This document shows, one piece after another, positions 1 to 7,825 of a stretch of DNA of 30,850 bases. The translations under genes and the position numbers were made by a program. Below the pieces are notes generated by a model. The model was not told the origin of the DNA, ran no database searches, and saw only the letters and a list, made by a program, of their open reading frames with translations. Position 1 is the stretch's first letter; every line of letters starts with the position of its first letter. The stretch comes from Pelagophyceae sp. CCMP2097 (Eukaryota; Sar; Pelagophyceae), in NCBI GenBank assembly GCA_026770575.1, contig MU657174.1:1-30850 (forward strand), read 5' to 3'.

Positions 1-408
1 GCGGCGCGCGCGCAACGGACGCCACCCAAGTCGTGACGCCACAAGTCCGAGTGGCATCGCGATCGCAGCCCATCAAACGGTCCGCCCCGGACAAAAATTA
101 CAACCAGCCCGTCCCGGACGGAGATTTTAAACACCTTCCATCGCCCGTCGCGCCCTCCACGGGACCCCTCCGAACTGACTACCCTCGCCCACGACCGACC
201 TACCCTCGCCCACGACATCACCGAATCCCTCTTATACACCAGCTCCGAAGCCCGGCGACCCCTATAACCCGGGTTTGGCGGTTATTCCCGCCTGGGGCAA
301 AACCCACCCAGGGTGGATTTTAAGCAAGCAACCCTGGATGACGCGGAAGAAGTTTCGTCCATTGGCACCATCCCGCGCGCGTCGAACCGCGCGGACCCCC
401 GGCGCGTG
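1..408. other. Left-edge non-coding sequence
   Basis: I see no convincing gene upstream of the first DnaJ exon. Open frames here lack family resemblance. The stretch holds a 17-bp direct repeat, CTACCCTCGCCCACGAC, at 179-195 and 200-216, and one copy of a 34-bp dispersed repeat at 301-334 that recurs at 20611-20644. The promoter and 5' leader of the DnaJ gene should lie here, and a further 5' exon cannot be excluded. Confidence 0.5.
301..334 (+). repeat. 34-bp dispersed repeat, copy A
   Basis: This stretch is identical over 34 bases to 20611-20644, in the same orientation. It contains the near-palindrome CCACCCAGGGTGG followed by a TTTTAAGCAAGCAA tract. Copy A lies just 5' of the DnaJ gene. 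Unlike copy B it has no obvious inverted partner nearby. A perfect 34-bp match 20 kb apart is far beyond chance and points to a mobile or structural repeat family. Confidence 0.8.
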
Positions 409-2550
409 ATGCCGGAGCCCGATGGCGCGCAGTCGGACGAGGGTGTGGACCTGGCCTCGCTGGGTATCGGCGGCGGCGGTGCCGTGAAACACGCCGGCCA
501 TGGCGTACTTCGCGCGATGACAGCGGTGAGCATGGGCTGCCTCGGCGGCGTCGGCACGTTGCTGGTGGCCCCGGTCATCGGCGCGCGCGAGGGCGGTGTG
601 AAAGGCTTTGCCCAAGGCGTCGGCGCGGGAATCGTCGGCGCGGTGGCTTTGCCGTTGATCGGCGTGGCCGCCGGCTGCAAGGACATTTACGACGGCGTGC
701 GCGTGGGGGCCGGCGTTTTTCGATGCGTCAGGGACGCGGCTGCTTCGAGTATGAAAGTCGAGGAGAATAAAGTCCCGCGGCATCCCTCCAAAGATTCTTG
801 TAGGCGACGCCCTCCAAAGAGTCTTGTAGGCGACGCCGGCAGCCGTCGAGGCCACCAACTCGGGCAAGGAGTGGGACGAGGCGAGCGGCAAATGGATCCT
901 CTACGACTTGAAGGTCGAGTGCCGAGACGTCCTCGACCGCGACGCGGTAGAGGGGCCGCGCCAATCGCGTCGAAAATGAGAGGGTATAGCACGACGGAGA
1001 AATGTGCTGTCGGAATAGAGCACGACGAAGAGGACGGAGTCGCGAGCGGCATCAGAGGGCGCCTGCAAAAAGCGAGATTGCCGCCGTGAACAAACGACGG
1101 TCGCTTGCCGCGCGACGCCGCACAACGCCGCTCTCGAATGCGCCGCTCTAGGCTTCGATGTTCTCCGAGCAGCGCAAGAAGTACCGCGAGCAGAACGGCT
1201 CCGCGCACGGCGACGGCGCCGCGCCAAAGGCCAAGGCCGCCGTCGCCGACACTGTTTTTTACGACCTGTGAGGCTCTTTGCCCGGCGACTCTTGTTTCCA
1301 AAGGACCGCCTCTCGTCGATGGCCAACTGTAGGCTCGGCGTTCCGCCGGACGCGACGGAGGCGCAGGTGAAGAAGGCTTATTACAAGCTTGCGCTGAAGC
1401 TTCATCCCGATAAGAACGTCGGCGACCAGAGCGCAGCGAGCAAGTTCCAAAAAGTCGGCGAGGCGTACCAGGTCCTGTCCAACCCGCAGCTGCGCGCCAA
1501 GTACGACGCCCAAGGCAAGGAGGACTTGGATTCCATGAACTTTATGGACTCATCAACTTTTTTTTCCATGGTATTTGGTTCGGAGCAATTCGAGCAGTTC
1601 GTCGGTCAACTCAAACTGAGCACGTACGCCTCGCACCAGGACGACGACATGCCGCCCGAGGAGATGCACTTCCGCGAGGTGCAACGCCAAGTGCGGTGCG
1701 CCGACAATCTTGTCAAGCTCATCGCGCCCCTTGTCGAGGACGGCGCCTCCGAAGAGGCCTTCCACGAAACCATGGCGACAATGGCCGCCGACCTCGCCGC
1801 GACGCCGTTTGGCGCGACGCTGCTGGGCGTGATCGGCTACGTCTACGATATGGCCGGGTCCAAGCACCTCGGGAGACATAATTCGTTGGCCGGCATCGAC
1901 GGCCACCTCCTCTCGCTGAGGCAAAAGGCGCACATCGTCTGCACCAAGCTGGAGACGGCCAAGACTTTCGTACACGTCGCTTTGAAGTCGTCGGCGGCCT
2001 CATCCGCGGCGAAGAAGGCGCAGAAATTAGAAGGCGCCGAAACGAAAGAGTCTGCTCGCTTACCGCCCGACGCGCCCGTCGTGGACACGGGGTCGGGCTC
2101 GGGCGAGCAGCGCAGCATCTTCGAGGAGAACGCGCACGCGTCGGGAGCGCGCGCGGAGCACCACAAGGCGGCGCAAGCAAAGGCCAAGGCTGTAGCGGAA
2201 GAGAAACAACAAGCCATGATGCTCAGCTTCCTAGACGTCATGTGGAAGATCAGCGTCGTCGACATCGAGTCCACGCTGCGGGTGGCGTGCCACAAAGTGC
2301 GTTCGTCGCTTGCCGGAATATACATTCAAAACCCTCATGAAAACCCTTTCGCCAGGTGCTCTACGACCACTCCGTCGACTTACCCACGCGCCTGCGGCGC
2401 GCCAAGGCCCTCGCCTTGGTGGGCAAGGCCTTTGCGGGCCACAAGGCGAAGCACGCGCAGACGTGGCAGCAGAGCCTCTTCGCGACGATGCACGGAGGCC
2501 CGCCGCCCGAAGAGGCGCAGCCCGACGACGACAAGACGACGACGTTCTGA
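409..2550 (+). CDS. DnaJ (Hsp40) protein with DnaJ-X domain and hydrophobic N-terminal region
   Basis: Hsp40 co-chaperone that should stimulate Hsp70 ATPase activity through its J domain. Exons 409-702, 830-946, 1152-1267, 1333-2296 and 2356-2550 join in phase to give about 561 residues. Residues about 15-98 are Gly/Ala-rich and hydrophobic (GVGTLLVAPVIGAREGG, then IVGAVALPLIGVAAG), suggesting membrane association. A short GKEWDEASGKWILYDL segment follows. The J domain starts at about 170 (DTVFYDLLGVPPDATEAQV, split by intron 3) and has its HPD at about 200-202 (LHPDKN). A DnaJ-X domain covers about 290-500 (DIESTLRVACHK joined to VLYDHSVDLPTRLRRAKAL). I chose the ATG at 409 as the first in-frame one; an upstream exon is possible. 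The first donor could also be at 697 instead of 703, removing two residues. The tail ends DDDKTTTF, within a duplicated 36-bp unit. Confidence 0.85.
784..835 (+). repeat. 26-bp tandem duplication carrying a 3' splice site
   Basis: Two adjacent 26-bp units, 784-809 and 810-835, differ at one base. Each contains CTTGTAG followed by GCGACG, so the acceptor of DnaJ intron 1 is present twice. Only the second (AG at 828-829) keeps the downstream frame of exon 2 (ATPAAVEATNSGKEWDE). Use of the first would shift the frame. Confidence 0.85.
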
Positions 2551-2602
2551 CGAACCGGAAATGCAGACAAGACGACGACGTTCTGACGAAGCGGAAGTGC
2601 AA
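2531..2602 (+). repeat. 36-bp tandem duplication over the DnaJ stop codon
   Basis: Two copies of a 36-bp unit, 2531-2566 and 2567-2602, differ at about three positions. The first encodes the last DnaJ residues and its TGA (2548-2550); the second repeats the same stop region in the 3' untranslated part. It looks like a recent local duplication with no effect on the protein. Confidence 0.85.
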
Positions 2603-2810
2603 GCAAGACGGTAATAAACTCGTACGATACAGCGCCCGCGCGGTTTCTGCAGTGCGCAGGGAACTGCGCATACTTCCTGGGCATCGCTCCACTCCGTGCT
2701 GCCGTCCGACGGGCCAGCGCAGCACTTGTCTTCGCAAAGCAAAAACGCCGCACGATATTTCCTTTTGAAGAATATTTGTCCTTAGAAATTAGAATAGAGA
2801 AGTCGCGGTG

Positions 2811-3606
2811 CTAGTGCGTCATGCGCGCGACCGTCTCCGTGCCCGTGGGCGTGGCGTCGACGACGTGCGGCGATATCGTTTCGTCGGGCAGGAAGCGCGT
2901 CAGGATAGGGTCGACGTGGTCCGGTAGGTAGAATTTAAAATGCCCGACGATCTTCGCCAGCTGCGGCCGCGTGCAAGCCAGCTTGTGCTCGCCCAGCCAG
3001 ACCTTGAGCTCCTCCTTGGCCATCGCCGTCTCCTGCCTAGAAGCGGGTGGTGAGGTTTGAGGCTCGAGTGGAACGTCACTTACGTCCACTCGTCTTCGAA
3101 CACCGCCCGCTGCGGTTTGGTCAGGTTGCGCCACTCCTTGTAGAGGCGCTGCAGGCGGTTGCGCTTGAAGACTTCGGGCTTCCAGGCCGACTTGACGCCT
3201 AGAGGGATCCTCTAGGCGAGCGACGGGAGCATGCGACGGTCAAGAGCGCCGAGCAAAACGGGCGAGTGGGAGATGGGGCCGCGTCTCTCTCCGCGCGGCG
3301 CGTTGCCCCCCGCCCTCTCCGAAGCGCCTATATCAAGGAGAAAGGGTGCGCCGCAGACTCACGCGACCGCTCGAACATTTCAAACGACGTGAGCACGCGG
3401 CTCGGCGTCGGCGGTAGTTCGCCAAAGGTGAGGTCGCGGCCGCGGCGCGGGAAGGGCGCGTACTGCTTGGGGTTCAAGATCTCCTCGGGGGCCGGCACGG
3501 GCATGAATTTAGTGTGCGTGAAACCGGGCCAATGCCCGCACCGCGCCGCCGTCACCACGGCGCGCGGCGCCTGCGGCCGCAGGCCGCGCCCGACGAGCGC
3601 CAGCAT
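2811..3606 (-). CDS. Probable mitochondrial protein with HMG-box-like helical stretch
   Basis: Three exons read on the minus strand, 3606-3363, 3198-3084 and 3036-2811, join in phase to about 194 residues. The N terminus (MLALVGRGLRPQAPRAVV, then TAARCGHW) is basic and free of acidic residues, as expected of a mitochondrial presequence (inference). The middle reads SRVLTSFEMFERSR, then KPEVFKRNRLQRLYKEW, then RNLTKPQRAVFEDEW and AKEELKVWL. The spacing of Phe, Trp and basic residues resembles an HMG box, which in mitochondria would suggest a DNA-packaging or transcription role. I do not recognise an exact family, and a mitoribosomal or respiratory-complex accessory subunit is an alternative. 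Intron 1 is 164 nt and intron 2 only 47 nt. The gene is convergent with DnaJ and divergent from the GT90 gene, with 208 bp between the two starts. Confidence 0.6.
3196..3218. repeat. Perfect 10-bp palindrome enclosing a splice acceptor
   Basis: CGCCTAGAGG and its exact reverse complement flank a 3-nt centre (GAT). On the minus strand the second arm ends CTCTAG followed by GCG, which is the 3' splice site of intron 1 of the probable mitochondrial protein. Because it is symmetric, the same acceptor motif exists on both strands. Confidence 0.85.
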
Positions 3607-3814
3607 CGCCGCGATCACCGCCGCCGCCCTGGAGAGACCGCGCTGAGCGAGGTCGGCCGACTCGCTAAACGTAGGGCAAGGCGGCACTTTGAGAAAAAAA
3701 CGGGTTTTCACTCTCCAACCCAATGTCGAATCCGAAAAAGGGTCCTCGCTTCGAAACGGGGGACGGGGCCCAGGCAGGGCAAGAGCCTGCGATGCATACT
3801 TAAACGTAGCCGCG

Positions 3815-6800
3815 ATGCGCCGGTCGTGGGTGTGCTGCGCCACCGCCGCCGCCGCGCTGGTGGCGACGCCCGCGGCGGAGTCTGGCGACGCTGCGTCGTT
3901 GGCCGCCGCCGTCGACGACGTCGCGGCGGCTTGCGACGGCGAGCGCTTCGTCCACGTATACCGCGCCGCGGGCGGCGACGCCGCAGAAGTGGCCTGGCTG
4001 CCGCCATGCGCCTGCGTCGTCACGGCGCGCCTCGGCGCCGAAGCGGCGCACGCCGTCGAGGCGGCGGCGGCGGCGCCCGGCGTCGTCGCCGTCGCGGGCG
4101 CGGGCGCGGGCGCCGTCGCGCGGGAGCTGCACGCCCGGGGCTTCCACGTGCTCGTCGCAGAGTTGGCGCACGCCTCGGCCGTCGCGCAGGTCCACATCGC
4201 CGCCGAGCACGACGGTGCGGCCTCGCGGTGCCGCGACCTCGGCGCACCTTTGCCGCACAGACGGTTGAACCCGCGCAGGGTGCGCGACGCACGTGGCGCC
4301 GTTCGCCGAGGCGGCGGCGTTCCGGCCGCGCGACGCGTTTTCGGCCGCGGTGCTGCGGCGCTGGGCGACAGACGCCGCTGACGCACAGGACGGCGCCGCG
4401 GACGCGCAGGGCGCCGCGCTGGGGTCCGAGCTGGCGGCGGCGCTGGCCAGCGTCTCGGGCGAGTGGGACGTGGTGGAGCCGCGGCGCGTCTGTCTGCTCG
4501 AGCTGCACCTCACTTCGTACGCCTTTGAAGTCGACGGCGCCGTGCGAAACATCGGCTACGCGCCGCGCGCCGCGGAGGCGACGCTCCTGGCCCACGCGCG
4601 CTCCTTCTTCGAGCCGCTCGCGCTCGTCGGCGGCGGCTGCGTGTTGGAGGCCGACTCTGCGGGCTGCCTCGCGGGGGCGCTCGTGGGCGCGATCCAGGCC
4701 GTGCCGTCGCAGCAGAGGCCGTTGCGGTCATCTGTGGCCGTGGTCTTCTCGGGCGCTGCGCGGGCGTTTGCAGCGCGAAGTGTCCGCGAAAATGTGCTGC
4801 GAAGAGCGCTCGTGCCGCTCTGCGCGGCGGCGTGGTGCGACGTCTTTATGCTTATCACGGCAGAAAACCTGGAAGCCGCCGGCACGCAGCGTCCGGGCAG
4901 CGCGGCCGCCGACGTCTTTGCGCTGCTCGCGGCCGACGGCGGCTGGGGTATTTTCGGAGCCCGACACGCGGCGACTCGGGTGCGCACGCGGCGGTGCGCA
5001 GACGCGCCGGCCGCGCCAGACGCGCCGCGGACGCGCGGCTTATTCGACGCCAAGCTGGCCTGGAGCCTCGTCGTCGCCGAGGAGGTCGCGCGAGGTTACG
5101 AGTACGAGTTTGTATTGCGAATGCGCTTCGACGCCGTCTGGATGCGCCCACCCTCGGGCGTGGCCGAAATCGTCGGCGTGTGCGCGGTGTGTGTCGTTTC
5201 GCCGCGGCACGACTTTCCCTTGAACGATCACTTTGCGGCCATGACGCGCTCAGCGGCGGACGCGTACTTTGCCCAGCCTCTAGAAGTCGCGCAAGGCTGG
5301 CGCGCGCCCGCGGTGCTGGACAACGCGCAGGGCGTGCTGCTCAAGGCGCTGCTGCTGGACGGCGTCGAGGTTCGGAGGGAACCGCTTTTCCTCACGCTCT
5401 ACAGACCTTTTGAGGCGCAGAGTCCGGGCGGCGCAGAGTGCTCCAGATTCCTCGCCTACGCCGCGTCGGACCGCGGCGTCGCGGAAGAGTGCCGATGCCT
5501 CTTCCCTGAAGTCGACTCGGCGGCGCGTTGGCCCGGCAAGGCCTGCGACGGCGAGACCTGCGACGGCGAGGCCTGCGACGGCGGCGGGGCCGGCGCGTCG
5601 GCCGACTGCCGCGCGCGCGGCGACGCGCTCGAAGCGGACGTCGTCGCAGACGCGCGGCGCAAGCGGCACATGCTCTGGGCAGACTCGGTCATGAGTTTGG
5701 CGCAGCTCGCTTCTCTTGAAATCTCCTCGCTCGACGACTGGCGAATCTGTGAGGCGAAGTGGGAAGAGTACTACGCCGGCGACGTCCCGGGCCTCGCATA
5801 CGAGGTGCAGCACGACGGCACCGGTCGGTCCTGCGGAGACGAGGGGAAGTACTGCGCCCCGCTGCGCGCGGAGGTGGCCACCCGTAGCGGAAACGCCTCG
5901 GTGCGCGTCTTCGACGTCCTCGTCGAGTCCGCCGCGGTCATCGGTTTCAAGGTCGAGGCGCTCTGCTCTTTAGCAGCGATTGCCGACAGTGACTGCGCGC
6001 GGCTCCACGCGGCCGTCCAAACCGACTGGGCCCTCGGACGGCCGCAGTGCACCGCGGACGCCGACGACGCGCGCCAAACGCGCGGGAGCGACGGCGACGA
6101 CGGGCACGCTTTCCTTCCTGCGCGGAATCCAGTCTTCTTCCAGCCCGACGATGCTTCGGATGATGCGTCCGACAGCGCACTGGGCGACCCGTCCGACGAG
6201 GCCGGGCCGGTGGACCGACGAGGGGCCGAGGAGTCGGCGGCGGATCAGGAGTTGGCCGACGCGCCTTCGGCGTTCGACGGCCTCTTTAGCTTTGAAGACG
6301 GCGCGGCCGGGAATACTTCGTTGATCGAACGAAAGGCGGCGCGGCTGCTATCATATAAAACAGCGCTCGGCATGGAGTGGCGGCCGCCGGCCCTCGGCGT
6401 GCCCGAGCGCACGGCGCGCGCTGTAACAAAAGTGTGGCGCCGCCTCGGCATCACTCAAAGGCAGACGGACAACGCCGCTTCAGCAGACGACTGCGTCTTG
6501 CTCCAGATCCTCGGCGCCGCCGCGTACGTCGACGCGCCGCCGCATAAAGTTGCGGCCTGGGCGAAGTCGCCGCCGTGGCGCGAACGGCGGCGCAACGCCG
6601 CCGTCGACGTGGTTTTGAAGGCGGCGCCGTCGCTCGGAACAGACGTCGAAGTCGTTTTTTGCCCTACGGACTGCGTCACCGCAGCAAAGCCCATGCCCAA
6701 AGGCGGGACTTATTATGGCGTCCCCGAGGGCGCGTCGCCGGCGCTCACTTTAGTTGGTTGCGCGGGTTCGCACTCGGTGCCGTTCCCCGTCTTCGACGCT

Positions 6801-7523
6801 CGATCAAATGACCTCAACGAGTCGCTGGCCAACTGGGACGGCGCGATGGACACTTACCTCTTGCCGCTCCGCGGCATTCAAATCGAAGAGAAACGAGCGG
6901 TATTTCGGGGCGCCACTCTGGGGAGGACGTGCTGGTCCGGCGACGCGGCAAAGACCCTGCGCAACGTCGACGGGTACGTCGACGGCCAAACGGCAGAGGT
7001 GCAGCCCGGTCTCTGCGGCCGGCGGCTGCTGCGCGCCGTCGCTGCAAGTGCGCCTCGGAGGTTCGACGTCGGGTACGACCACGTGCCGTTTTTGCAGCAG
7101 TGTCGATGGTACAAGTATCACGTCTACGTCGGCGGTCATTGCGGATGGTCCGACCGCCTCCGGCTACTTTTACACGCGCCGGTTGTGGTGTTTTTGCAGG
7201 AGACGTATTGTCGTGAATTCTTCGCCCTGGGGCTGGAGCCCTGGGTGCACTACTTGCCCTTGGATTACGACTTTGCGAATTTGATAGAGCTCCATGCCTG
7301 GGCCGAGGCGCACGCCGAGGAGGTGCAACGCATCATTCGCAACGCCAACGCCTACGCCGACTCTGTCGTGCGAGAGGCGCCCGCGAGGGCCTACGCTTTG
7401 AGCGTCCTCCGAGGCCTTTCGCAGGCGCTGCGCTACGCGCCGATGAAGGCATCGAACGCGCTGCCGGCGCAGCGCTTCCTCGATGAACGACGATGGAATT
7501 ATACCGACCCGCGACCCGGTTAA
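3815..7523 (+). CDS. Secreted/Golgi multidomain protein ending in a CAP10 (GT90) glycosyltransferase
   Basis: Two exons, 3815-4214 and 4279-7523, join in phase 1 (EHDG to CATHVAPF) across a 64-nt intron and give about 1,214 residues. The start MRRSWVCCATAAAALVATPA looks like a signal peptide, so it should act in the ER or Golgi. Residues about 285-430 (VAVVFSGAARAF, then DVFMLITAENLEA, then YEYEFVLRMRFDAVW) resemble a nucleotide-sugar transferase fold, with RFDA where a DxD-like motif is usual. Residues about 985-1190 are the CAP10/GT90 type, the fold of protein O-glucosyltransferases and capsule xylosyltransferases: KRAVFRGATLGR, then FLQQCRWYKYHVYVGGHCGW, then SDRLRLLLHAPVVVFLQETY and LGLEPWVHYLPLDYD. 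A stretch at about 553 carries three short CDGE-type repeats. The N-terminal 280 residues are unrecognised; a degenerate FkbM-like methyltransferase is possible but unproven. The acceptor sugar and protein cannot be inferred. Confidence 0.75.
5541..5585 (+). repeat. 15-bp in-frame tandem repeat, three copies
   Basis: Three adjacent copies of GCCTGCGACGGCGAG or close variants, at 5541-5555, 5556-5570 and 5571-5585, encode ACDGE/TCDGE/ACDGG within the GT90 protein. The repeat adds three evenly spaced cysteines to an otherwise low-complexity linker. Confidence 0.8.
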
Positions 7524-7825
7524 TCGATGCTGCAGACAAGGCCGCCTCCAGGATGCAGCGGACAAGGCCCCTCCGGTGGGGGCGTCTGGGACCGAGCTTG
7601 CAAGCGCCGCAGGGGGGGGCTCCAGCCTTGCTCCACGGGCTCCTTCGACCACACCGTCGAGCTCTGCGACGACGTCCAGACCGGCCAAGTCCCCTTCTCT
7701 GAAAGTCCGCCTATCGGCGGAATTGGATCTGGCCCGATTTTCTGGGGGCGTGCGCCGCGGTCGGCCGGTTCGTCGGTGACCTTTCGGCCTCGCGCACCGC
7801 GCTCCGGTTCGCCGGGCCAGGACGG
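7524..7825. other. Intergenic region between GT90 and Ku80 genes
   Basis: About 300 bp between two same-strand genes. It should hold the 3' end of the GT90 transcript and the Ku80 promoter, but I see no clear polyadenylation signal or TATA box. A small hairpin, TCCGCC-TATC-GGCGGA, lies at 7707-7722. A loose direct repeat of a TGCAG...ACAAGGCC...CCTCC pattern lies near 7530-7580. Confidence 0.4.

Noticed and set aside
33..323. 96-codon frame at the left edge
   Set aside because: Pro/Arg-rich, ends inside the dispersed repeat, begins with an ATG but shows no conserved feature.
313..330. Translation start MDFKQAT at a GTG, similar to MDLKQAS at 20571
   Set aside because: Both come from arms of the shared repeat family read from GTG; nuclear genes should start at ATG, and good ATGs lie downstream at 409 and 20433.
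4055..4130. GXGXG-like run (VVAVAGAGAGAVAREL) as a nucleotide-binding site
   Set aside because: Part of a low-complexity Ala/Gly stretch; a Rossmann-type site cannot be claimed from this alone.
3514..5223. 569-codon plus-strand frame
   Set aside because: Arg-rich translation typical of a shifted frame of GC-rich coding DNA; overlaps exons of the GT90 gene, which carry recognisable motifs.
6350..6362. TATAAAA-like sequence
   Set aside because: It lies within the GT90 coding exon and no gene starts just downstream.
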